From JBJEFI01 sp051873875 (GTDB taxonomy: Bacteria; Bacillota; Bacilli; Bacillales; Bacillaceae_G), in contig JBJEFI010000055.1 of NCBI GenBank assembly GCA_051873875.1, positions 1-13,157 of the forward strand: a stretch of 13,157 nt of DNA, in the 5' to 3' direction. Position 1 is the stretch's first letter. Each line of letters begins with the position of its first letter. The notes under the pieces were generated by a model. That model was not told where the DNA came from, made no database searches, and saw nothing but the letters and a program-made list of their open reading frames with translations. Of the stretch, positions 1 through 5,755 are shown piece by piece. Position numbers and translations under genes: made by a program.

Positions 1-1246
1 GTACACCATGCTCTAATACTGCTTTAATTTGTTCACCTGTTAATTTTTTCGTTACAACATAGTTACCAAAAGGTAATACGTCAATTACATTTCCTTTTGT
101 AATCGTACCTGCTTCAATACTTGCACGAATGCCGCCACCATTTGTAATTGCAATATCCGCGCCAGTTTCATCAATCATTGCATCTGTTAATAAGTTACCT
201 AAGTTTGTTTCTTGTGTACGAACGAACTCACGTGCACCTTCTAATTTAACGGATGTTTCACCAACTTTAGCAGATAAAATAGGTTTTTGTGCGTCGTCGA
301 TTTCTTTAATTTTATTCGTTACTTTTTCATCTTTTCCGTAAGCAGCAGAGTCTGCCTTTGAAATTAATGACGCTTCTTTTTTCACTAATTTATTAGTATT
401 CGCATCAACTGTTAATGTCACGTGACCAATGTTTCCTAAATATTCACCTGTACTTGCGATTAATGTATCATTGCCATCAACGCCATCAACTTTTAAGCCT
501 TCTGGAAGTGTTGTATGACTATGACCATCAATAATAACATCAATACCTGGTACTGCTGCAGCAATATCATCACTTGTAATTTCTGTTGAACCATCTAAGC
601 CGATATGCGCAAGGGCAATAATCACATCTGCACCTTTTTGTTGTAATGCTTTTACTTGCTCTTTCGCTGAATCGATTGGATTTTCAAACGTAATTCCTGT
701 TACATTGTTTGGATTTGTTTTATATGCTGTTTCTGGTGATGCTAAACCAAAGAATCCTACTTTAACACCATCAATTGTTTTGATATCATTTGAATCTAAT
801 ACAGTGCTGTTCCCTTTTTTCACGTTTGCACCAAAAACAGGGAAGTTCGCCATACCTTTTAACTCTAATAAACGATCTTGACCATAGTTAAAATCATGAT
901 TCCCAACTGTTAAGTAATCATAACCAGCTAAATTCATTAATGCTACAACATCCGCACCTTTGTTCATTGTAACGAAAGGTAATCCGTGTAATGTATCCCC
1001 AGCATCTACTAAAATTGCGTTCTTCATTGATTTTTTCACTTGTGATACTGTATCAATTCCAATAACTTTAGAATCTTCTTTAATACGACCGTGTGTATCA
1101 TTTGTATGAATAATGTTAATTACTTTCTCATTAATTACTTTCTCGTTACTTTCTTCAGCAAACGTTGGTTGAACATATGTAACCATTCCCGTTAATGCTA
1201 AACAAGCAACTAACATAATACGAAATACATTCTTTAAAAGACTCAT
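1..1246 (-). CDS. Secreted 5'-nucleotidase / 2',3'-cyclic-nucleotide phosphodiesterase, C-terminus cut by window edge
   Basis: Only the first 415 codons are in the window. Residues 1-30 form a signal peptide (positive SLLKNVFR, hydrophobic core, cleavage near TFA-EE). The calcineurin-like metallophosphoesterase domain follows, with NDTHGR (D50, H52), VDAGDTL (D81, D84), VGNHDFNYG (114-122), ALAHIG (211-216) and DGHSH (240-244) as metal and phosphate ligands. The C-terminal nucleotidase domain begins near residue 325 and shows TNLGNLLTDAM, the substrate-binding NGGGIR (369-374) and VLPFGN. The family hydrolyses nucleoside 5'-monophosphates or cyclic nucleotides outside the membrane, giving nucleosides and phosphate. 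The start ATG (1244-1246) has AAGGAGGAA a few bases upstream. A guanine riboswitch in the 5' leader places the gene in purine salvage. Homologues often end in an LPXTG anchor, but that part is outside the window. A 15-bp tandem duplication lies just after the signal peptide, giving NEKVI twice. The exact substrate is not determined. Confidence 0.96.
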   Translation of the reverse strand, partial: MSLLKNVFRIMLVACLALTGMVTYVQPTFAEESNEKVINEKVINIIHTNDTHGRIKEDSKVIGIDTVSQVKKSMKNAILVDAGDTLHGLPFVTMNKGADVVALMNLAGYDYLTVGNHDFNYGQDRLLELKGMANFPVFGANVKKGNSTVLDSNDIKTIDGVKVGFFGLASPETAYKTNPNNVTGITFENPIDSAKEQVKALQQKGADVIIALAHIGLDGSTEITSDDIAAAVPGIDVIIDGHSHTTLPEGLKVDGVDGNDTLIASTGEYLGNIGHVTLTVDANTNKLVKKEASLISKADSAAYGKDEKVTNKIKEIDDAQKPILSAKVGETSVKLEGAREFVRTQETNLGNLLTDAMIDETGADIAITNGGGIRASIEAGTITKGNVIDVLPFGNYVVTKKLTGEQIKAVLEHGV

Positions 1247-1309
1247 TCTTTTCCTCCTTGATATGAATGATTGATAGAGTAGAGTGAGAGAATATCGTTG
1301 TCTTTACAT

Positions 1310-1341
1310 AAAAAAAACTATCTTTAACACAAGATAGTTTT
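1310..1341 (-). terminator. Riboswitch-controlled intrinsic terminator
   Basis: On the minus strand an 11-bp perfect stem (AAAACTATCTT, 1341-1331, with AAGATAGTTTT, 1324-1314) closes a 6-nt loop and runs into eight T (1317-1310). It lies in the leader about 65 nt before the nucleotidase start, so its role is most likely to stop transcription before the gene when guanine is bound. The 5' arm is also the target of the competing antiterminator. Confidence 0.9.
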
Positions 1342-1466
1342 CTACGAAAAATAAAATAATTATATATATCTTATTTAGCATGTAAACGCCTTCTATGTAA
1401 CATAAATTCTAATTCTCTAATCGGACGTTTTCATAGTAAATATGCGGTTCAGATATATTATCATCA

Positions 1467-1534
1467 ATCGTAGTCAAACTATTCATGGTAGTTTGGTAGA
1501 AACTTTAGAGCCATATCCTCCATAATTATACGAT
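1467..1534 (-). promoter_or_regulatory. Guanine-class purine riboswitch aptamer
   Basis: The minus strand shows the hallmark purine aptamer. P1 pairs AUCGUA (1534-1529) with UACGAU (1472-1467). The conserved junction UAUAAU is followed by P2 with the invariant loop GAUAUGG, the joint GUUUCUACC, and P3 CAAACUA/UAGUUUG with a 7-nt loop. The specificity base just before P1 (GAC-U, position 1473) is C, which pairs with guanine; adenine riboswitches have U there. In this family ligand binding normally lowers expression. Downstream, the segment ATAGTTTGACTACGA (1482-1468: the 3' strands of P3 and P1) can pair with TCGTAGAAAACTAT (1347-1334), which includes the 5' arm of the terminator. The aptamer fold and the antiterminator are therefore mutually exclusive. 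Confidence 0.95.
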
Positions 1535-1572
1535 ATCTTGCTATCAACCTTCTAAATTCACATAACGATTCC

Positions 1573-1600
1573 ATTATACCAAAAAATGGTTTAATATCAA
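1573..1600 (-). promoter_or_regulatory. Sigma-A promoter for the riboswitch leader and nucleotidase
   Basis: On the minus strand TTGATA (1600-1595), a 16-bp spacer and a consensus TATAAT (1578-1573) place transcription start near 1566, about 30 nt before the riboswitch P1 helix. This gives a 5' leader of about 320 nt. Confidence 0.8.
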
Positions 1601-1618
1601 TTATTTTCTATGAAGATA

Positions 1619-1648
1619 TTGTAAAATTATATTTTACACGTTTAATAT
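1619..1648 (+). promoter_or_regulatory. Possible promoter of the thioredoxin-like gene overlapping a 19-bp palindrome
   Basis: A perfect inverted repeat, TGTAAAATTATATTTTACA (1620-1638, 8-bp arms, 3-bp centre), overlaps a candidate -35 TTGTAA (1619-1624). The candidate -10 TAATAT (1643-1648) is 18 bp further on. The palindrome is 20 bp upstream of the divergent riboswitch promoter, so one regulator could touch both. It is two bases too long for the GlnR/TnrA box. The promoter is moderate; the palindrome itself is exact. A further 10-bp palindrome, TATGTACATA, lies at 1663-1672. Confidence 0.45.
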
Positions 1649-1725
1649 TTAAAGTGGACAAGTATGTACATATCTCCCTTTTTATTAAATTAACACCGAT
1701 TAATCTTACTTGGAGGTAATAAAAA

Positions 1726-2175
1726 ATGACGCAAAGAAATGTCTTAATTGCTATTATTATTTTTATTATTTTTGTAACTGGAATAACTTTTTCTATTTGG
1801 CAGCGTCCAAGTGAAAATGAACAACAAATATCCGGCATGTTAACCCCTAAACAATTAAAACAAACCATTCAATCGAAAGAAGAAACATTTGTTTATTATT
1901 ATCAACCAAACTGTATTTATTGTGAACTATTAAAATCGACTATTGATAGCACTGCAAAAGCACAAAATGTTCAATTTGTTTCATTAGATTTAGCAAAATA
2001 CGATTTATGGGATAAATATCACATTGAATATACCCCTACGATTGTACGCTATCAAGATGGACAAGAAGTAAATCGTTTCGATTCACTTGAAGGCATTTTT
2101 TACGAGGAAAATGATGAACTTTACTTAGATAAAAGGGCAGCAGAAGAAGCTTTATTAGAATGGTTCAAAAAATAG
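1726..2175 (+). CDS. Membrane-anchored thioredoxin-like protein
   Basis: This 149-residue protein has one N-terminal transmembrane helix (about residues 6-24) and then a thioredoxin fold. The redox motif is CIYC (C63, C66) after YYYQPN, and the cis-proline is P104 in EYTPT, facing the active site as in thioredoxins. The orientation (short positive N-terminus, then the helix) suggests that the domain lies outside the membrane. There it could reduce or form disulfides in secreted proteins, as in the thioredoxin-like accessory proteins of Gram-positive bacteria. The ATG has TGGAGGT ten bases upstream. The gene stands alone, divergent from the nucleotidase and closed by a strong terminator that overlaps its stop codon. 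No partner (DsbB/CcdA-like) is nearby, so the substrate is unknown. Confidence 0.88.
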   Translation: MTQRNVLIAIIIFIIFVTGITFSIWQRPSENEQQISGMLTPKQLKQTIQSKEETFVYYYQPNCIYCELLKSTIDSTAKAQNVQFVSLDLAKYDLWDKYHIEYTPTIVRYQDGQEVNRFDSLEGIFYEENDELYLDKRAAEEALLEWFKK

Positions 2176-2200
2176 GATGGCAATTTGCCATCCTATTTTT
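2168..2200. terminator. Bidirectional terminator between thioredoxin-like gene and cpsD
   Basis: A 14-bp perfect stem (AAAAATAGGATGGC with GCCATCCTATTTTT) surrounds a 5-nt loop. T runs follow on both strands, so it ends the rightward thioredoxin-like gene, including its TAG stop at 2173-2175, and the leftward cpsCD operon. Confidence 0.92.
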
Positions 2201-2207
2201 ATTTCTA

Positions 2208-2900
2208 TTATTTATAACTATAGTAATAATTTTGACTATCTTTTTGATTACGATTATTTAATACAACGCCTAATAATTTGCCTTTTGCACCAGTTAACAT
2301 ATTTTTAACTTTTATTGCATTCTCAACCTGTGTTTGCTCACTTTTGACAACGAGTATAACGCCATCTACCTTATTTGCAAGAACCTTGGCATCGGTAACT
2401 GCAAGCAATGGCGGCGTATCAAAAATAACTAAATCATACGATTGTAATGCCTCATTTAGAAGCTCATCCATCGCCTTCGATGCCAATAATTCAGATGGAT
2501 TTGGAGGAATCGGACCACTCGCTAAAATACTTAAATTATGAATAGTACTATCTTGAACACAATCCCTTAAAATTTTTTGCTTTGTTAAAACAGTTGTTAA
2601 TCCATATAAGTTATCTACTCTAAACACATAATGAAGAGATGGTCTACGTAAATCCCCATCTACAAACAATACTTTCTTACCCTGCTGTGCAAAAACAATC
2701 GCTAAATTAGAGGAAATTGTTGTTTTTCCTTCCGATTGCTCAGCTGATGTAACAAGTAATGTTTCTAGCTTCCTATCTACAATCGAATATTGAATGCTCG
2801 TCCGAATATTACGGTATTGTTCCGATATAATCGATTTAGGTTGCGTATGAGTAATAAGTAATGGTTTTCTTATTTTATTCTCCTTTTTAAACCATTTCAC
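2208..2900 (-). CDS. cpsD: CpsD/YwqD-type tyrosine-protein kinase (BY-kinase)
   Basis: The 230 residues match the cytoplasmic ATPase half of a Gram-positive bacterial tyrosine kinase. Walker A is SAEQSEGKTT (52-61), Walker A' is FVDGDLRRP (79-87) and Walker B is LVIFDTPP (157-164). The C-terminus carries the autophosphorylation tyrosine cluster NYYYSY (224-229). The EQYRNIRTSIQYS stretch (27-39) is the usual oligomerisation/activation segment. Such kinases need the membrane modulator CpsC, encoded directly upstream, and control polysaccharide chain export and length. The start is GTG, overlapping the cpsC stop as GTGA, with AAGGAG nine bases ahead, which indicates translational coupling. No glycosyltransferase, flippase or polymerase genes are adjacent, so the target polysaccharide must be encoded elsewhere, or the kinase has other targets. 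Confidence 0.94.
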   Translation of the reverse strand: MKWFKKENKIRKPLLITHTQPKSIISEQYRNIRTSIQYSIVDRKLETLLVTSAEQSEGKTTISSNLAIVFAQQGKKVLFVDGDLRRPSLHYVFRVDNLYGLTTVLTKQKILRDCVQDSTIHNLSILASGPIPPNPSELLASKAMDELLNEALQSYDLVIFDTPPLLAVTDAKVLANKVDGVILVVKSEQTQVENAIKVKNMLTGAKGKLLGVVLNNRNQKDSQNYYYSYK

Positions 2901-3634
2901 CCTGCTGTTCTCCTTCTATTCTCTATCTTATCACCACCAATATGGTGGAGCATATCCCTTTCATTTGCCCGAGTTATCGTTCCCAATAAAGGTAACTGTA
3001 ATTTATTTTCAATATCTGTTTCTGTTTTTAATGTGTCATCTAAATATTCAAGTAGGAAAGCAAGTGCAACGCTGACCGTTAATCCTAGTACAAGGGCAAT
3101 TACTATATTTGACAATGGCTTCGGCTTAATTGGCGAGGCACTTTCTGTTACTTTAGCTGGTGATAAAACAGTAACATTCTCCACCTTCATAAATGCTTCT
3201 ATCTTCTCTCTAAATACATCTGCAGTCGTATTTGCAATTTTCATTGCCACAAATGGGTCCTTATCTTGAACAACTAATGAAAAGACAAGCGAATCTTTTT
3301 CATTTAATACATTAATCTTTCCTTTTAATTGTTCGCCCGATAATCCTAATTGTAATTTTCGTCCTACTTCATCTAAGATCAATGGACTTTTAATAATCAC
3401 GCTATATGTATTAATTAATTGTACATTTGTTTGAATCTCGGAAGATTGATAAAGCATTTCACCATCATTATCTTGTTTTACTAATATCTGTGTAGATGTT
3501 TCATATACTGGTGTTAGAAAGAAATAAGAAATGATACCACTAATCACAGCCGCACTGAATGTCATTACTATAATTAACCATATTCGCTTTTTTAAAACAA
3601 AAATTAACTCTTTTAAACTCCACGTTTCCTCCAT
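2897..3634 (-). CDS. cpsC: CpsC/YwqC-type Wzz-family chain-length modulator and kinase activator
   Basis: This 245-residue protein has the Wzz layout: a short cytoplasmic N-terminus with LKELIFVLKKR, TM1 at about residues 18-40, an extracytoplasmic domain of about 135 residues, the proline-rich SPIKPKPLSN (167-176), and TM2 at 177-196. A cytoplasmic tail (EYLDDTLKTETDIE...LPLLGTI) follows, which in this family docks on and activates the CpsD kinase. GGGGGAG precedes the ATG at the usual distance. It is the first gene of the two-gene operon with cpsD. I see no strong promoter: a GATAAT-like -10 lies about 40 bases upstream, but the -35 (TAGACA) is 19 bp away, so this is weak. Confidence 0.93.
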   Translation of the reverse strand: MEETWSLKELIFVLKKRIWLIIVMTFSAAVISGIISYFFLTPVYETSTQILVKQDNDGEMLYQSSEIQTNVQLINTYSVIIKSPLILDEVGRKLQLGLSGEQLKGKINVLNEKDSLVFSLVVQDKDPFVAMKIANTTADVFREKIEAFMKVENVTVLSPAKVTESASPIKPKPLSNIVIALVLGLTVSVALAFLLEYLDDTLKTETDIENKLQLPLLGTITRANERDMLHHIGGDKIENRRRTAG

Positions 3635-3919
3635 TCGCTCCCCCCTGCTCCATTGAAATAGAATGATGATTATCCTATTCAGAAAAAATTCTTTGTCTAA
3701 GCATCCTCTACAATTTTCTATTATAAATAATACTAAATATTCAGAATAAAAACCATCAAAAGGACTTTTAACGGCAGGAGTACACCATTCTCAGTAGCGT
3801 AGTTGAAGACTAATCACTAAAAGTTCCTCTCTTGAACTTTAAGAAATTTTTAGAGGAGAATAGCTAGGATTATACATTTCGCTATCGCTAAAAAACGTTA
3901 TACCTTCTTGTCTATAAAT

Positions 3920-3949
3920 AAAAAATAGGATGACAATTAAGTCATCCTA
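3920..3949 (-). terminator. Leftward intrinsic terminator
   Basis: TAGGATGAC (3926-3934) and GTCATCCTA (3941-3949) form a 9-bp perfect stem with a 6-nt loop. On the minus strand it runs into TATTTTTT. It has no immediate gene upstream; the nearest leftward gene ends at 4135 and already has its own hairpin. Confidence 0.75.
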
Positions 3950-4067
3950 CTCTTCATAACAATTAGTTTCTTTTAAGCTTTCTCATTCCATGCAATCTTT
4001 TACATATCCTTTTTACCTTATTTATTATTTTTTAATGAGTGATTATTACCACTAGCTATATTTTCAT

Positions 4068-4096
4068 AAAAAACGACCTCAATTAATATTGAAGTC
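4068..4096 (-). terminator. Terminator of the FIVAR-repeat gene
   Basis: Read leftward, GACTTCAAT (4096-4088) pairs with ATTGAGGTC (4083-4075) with one mismatch, then G and six T follow (4074-4068). It lies 39 nt after the stop codon at 4135. Confidence 0.75.
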
Positions 4097-4134
4097 ATCT
4101 AACATTTCATTTATTACTTTTATTTATTAATTTA

Positions 4135-4998
4135 TTATTTCCGCACACCAATTAACCCGAATAACATAGCTACTTCAGAAAACGCAATTAACGTGTTAGC
4201 TTTGACACCCTTATTTTCTTTATTCATTCGTTTTTGAAGATTATTATCCGTTCTAAGCTTCTGTTCCATTTCTTGTTTCTGATTCGTTGCTGTAGTTGAT
4301 AATTTGACTAACTCCTTAATTGCTGACTCTAAGTTTTTAGCTACTTCATCAACCTTTTCTTGCGTTGCATCTACATCTTTGCATACATCATTTGCATCTT
4401 CAAATGCCACTAAGAAAACCTCAATTGATTCATTTGTATAATCTAGGTCATCTTCAATAATTTCATTTGCCTCTCTAATTAAAACTGCCAATTTGTTCCT
4501 ATTTATAGCCAGTTTTCCTACCTTTTCCTTTGATGCATTAATTGCATCATTTTGATTACCTAGCTTATTATCCATTCTAGGTTTGTGCTCTATTTCTTGT
4601 TTCTTATTTATTGGTGTAGTTGATACTTTGACTAACTCCATAATTGCTGTTTTTAAGTTTTTAGCTACTTTATCAGCCTTTTCTTGCGTTGCATCTACAT
4701 CTTTACATACATCATTTGCGTCTTCAAATGCCGCTAAGAAAACCTCAATTGATTCATTTGTATAATCTAGGTCATCTTCAATGATTTCATTAGCCTCTCT
4801 AATTAAAACTGCCAACTTGTACCTATCTATAGCTAGTTTTCCTGTCGATGTATTACTTGCATCATTTTGAGCAGTTGCTGCATAATTCATTTGTTTTTCA
4901 ATAGCTTCTTTATGAGCCATAATTACTTTCCCTTCATTAATGCTCTTTATCATACAAACCCTTCTTTTCCATATATTTATTTCCAGAAATAAATACAT
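4135..4998 (-). CDS. Repeat protein with two FIVAR-like helical domains; probable decayed surface protein
   Basis: The 287-residue frame is dominated by two copies of a 108-residue unit (53-160 and 161-about 253). Its helical core, LAVLIREANEIIEDDLDYTN...FEDANDVCKDVDATQEK...AIxELVK, resembles FIVAR modules of cell-wall surface proteins. The end, KENKGVKANTL...AMLFGLIGVRK, has the hydrophobic stretch and basic tip of a sortase signal, but KENKG stands where LPxTG is expected. No signal peptide precedes the repeats. I infer a leftover of a larger sortase-anchored protein that lost its N-terminus and anchor, though the frame is intact and might still be translated. Starts at 4998 (AAAGGAAAAGAAG), 4953 (AAGGG) and 4920 (MAHKEA) all have some ribosome site; I keep the longest, with low certainty. 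Confidence 0.6.
   Translation of the reverse strand: MYLFLEINIWKRRVCMIKSINEGKVIMAHKEAIEKQMNYAATAQNDASNTSTGKLAIDRYKLAVLIREANEIIEDDLDYTNESIEVFLAAFEDANDVCKDVDATQEKADKVAKNLKTAIMELVKVSTTPINKKQEIEHKPRMDNKLGNQNDAINASKEKVGKLAINRNKLAVLIREANEIIEDDLDYTNESIEVFLVAFEDANDVCKDVDATQEKVDEVAKNLESAIKELVKLSTTATNQKQEMEQKLRTDNNLQKRMNKENKGVKANTLIAFSEVAMLFGLIGVRK
4240..4842 (-). repeat. Two tandem 324-bp repeats inside the FIVAR-like gene
   Basis: The two units are offset by exactly 324 bp (108 codons), e.g. the related blocks at 4487-4500 and 4811-4824. By eye the DNA is about 90% alike over the core (residues 53-125 against 161-233), including many silent positions. This points to recent duplication or gene conversion. 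Copy one covers 4519-4842; copy two covers 4518 to about 4240, where the alignment fades. Confidence 0.9.
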
Positions 4999-5322
4999 CT
5001 TCTTTTCCTTTTATTTTCCTAGTAATTATAATTGCTAGCGGATCTTTTCTTACTTATATTCAACTGTATTAAACACAAGAATAACGAGATTACATTTATT
5101 GGAATACAATTTATAATGTACCTTTAAAATTATATCGAAACTATTAATTGTTTACTTTATATACTGAAAATAATTTTAATATATTACCCTAGCTGTGTAA
5201 ACGCTTTTTAAAAAGAAGTTACATCTTACCATCTATTTTAGAAAAAATAGCCTAATCTCAAGGATGGGCCATTTTTAAATAGCTACTATTTTCCAATAAA
5301 CAATAGTAATTTAATCGCAACA
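4999..5322. other. 324-nt intergenic region with a leftward hairpin terminator
   Basis: No gene is visible. AAAAATAGCC (5243-5252) and GGCCATTTTT (5267-5276) form a 10-bp hairpin with one mismatch. On the minus strand it is followed by TATTTTTT, a fitting terminator for the surface-protein remnant that stops at 5323. TGTAAACGCTTTTT (5196-5209) resembles a catabolite (cre) half-site but lacks the final CA. No clear promoter for the FIVAR gene was found. Confidence 0.6.
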
Positions 5323-5621
5323 TTATTTATTTGCTTTAAATCTTCTCACTCCAATTAATAAAAATAAAAGGATTGCACTATCAAGAGTCAATAACATGTT
5401 TGTTTGAACAAGATTGTCTACAGTAGATGGATTTTGAGTTGATTTTTGAGTATTGTCGTACCTGGTTGGTTATCAGTACCCGGCTTACTATCATTACCTA
5501 GTTTATCACAACCTGTGCCTAGTTTGTCTGTACTTGGTATATCTTTATCTCCTTTGACAACTAAACCATCAAGTCCATTACTAAAAATAGCAATCACTTT
5601 CTTTGGTATATCAGTACCTTT
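5323..5621 (-). pseudogene. Frameshifted C-terminal remnant of an LPXTG-type surface protein
   Basis: Read leftward from 5621, one frame encodes KGTDIPKKVIAIF followed by a low-complexity stalk of the Pro/Gly-Thr-Asp-Lys kind (IPSTDKLGTG...SKPGTDNQPGT), typical of wall-spanning regions. It hits a stop after a shift near 5455-5462. The next frame continues as TQKSTQNPSTVDN, then LVQTN, a hydrophobic helix (LLTLDSAILLLFLLIG), the basic tip VRRFKANK and a stop at 5323. LVQTN sits exactly where LPxTG/LPQTN is expected, with proline lost. An in-frame stop at 5622-5624 removes anything upstream. The gene has thus lost its body, reading frame and sortase motif, and is not expected to give an anchored protein. 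Confidence 0.75.
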
Positions 5622-5692
5622 TTATAATGACATTGCTTTTTCGATTATTTAAATGAAAGAAAGGCAAGATATTTTACTTTTTCCCCAACTAG

Positions 5693-5721
5693 TTACAAGG
5701 TTATAAATCTTCTGATATAAT
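5693..5721 (+). promoter_or_regulatory. Sigma-A promoter of the diguanylate cyclase gene
   Basis: TTACAA (5693-5698), a 17-bp spacer and TATAAT (5716-5721) with an extended TG one base before the -10 form a clear promoter. Transcription should start near 5728, about 28 nt before the ATG at 5756, leaving room for little more than the ribosome site. This argues against the alternative GTG start at 5726. Confidence 0.8.
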
Positions 5722-5755
5722 AAATGTGGGATTTAGGGGAGAAAGGGGAAAATAC

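Larger units (their letters stand above)
3635..4134. other. 500-nt intergenic region, no convincing gene
   Basis: I find no open frame with a ribosome site here. The middle (about 3762-3880) is rich in pairing. GGACTTTTA (3762-3770) can pair with TAAAAGTTCC about 55 nt later, allowing one bulged base. AAAGTTC can instead pair with GAACTTT across CTCTCTT, and TCCTCT with a later AGAGGA. These exclude one another, so it might be a structured RNA or a decayed mobile element. Two leftward terminators (listed separately) lie at 3920-3949 and 4068-4096. The rest is AT-rich filler with stops in all frames. Confidence 0.6.

Noticed and set aside
1608..1868. Leftward frame overlapping the thioredoxin-like gene
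   Set aside because: It runs antisense through the N-terminal helix and the promoter/palindrome, with no ribosome site or family match.
3762..3880. Known riboswitch (cyclic di-GMP, preQ1, T-box or SAM class)
   Set aside because: None of the conserved cores of these classes could be found on either strand.
4240..4842. CRISPR or transposon origin for the tandem repeats
   Set aside because: The two 324-bp units lie in frame within one coding region with a helical protein pattern and no spacers, terminal repeats or transposase.
5196..5209. cre site TGTAAACGCTTTTT
   Set aside because: It lacks the 3' CA of the consensus and has no clear promoter nearby, so it is kept only as a note.
5446..5652. 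68-codon rightward frame over the surface-protein remnant
   Set aside because: It is the antisense reading of the Thr/Asp/Pro stalk, which yields repetitive Pro/Ser/Leu; no ribosome site.
5726..5755. GTG start adding ten residues to the diguanylate cyclase
   Set aside because: The GTG lies at the predicted transcription start and has no ribosome site; ATG 5756 has AAAGGGG at good distance.
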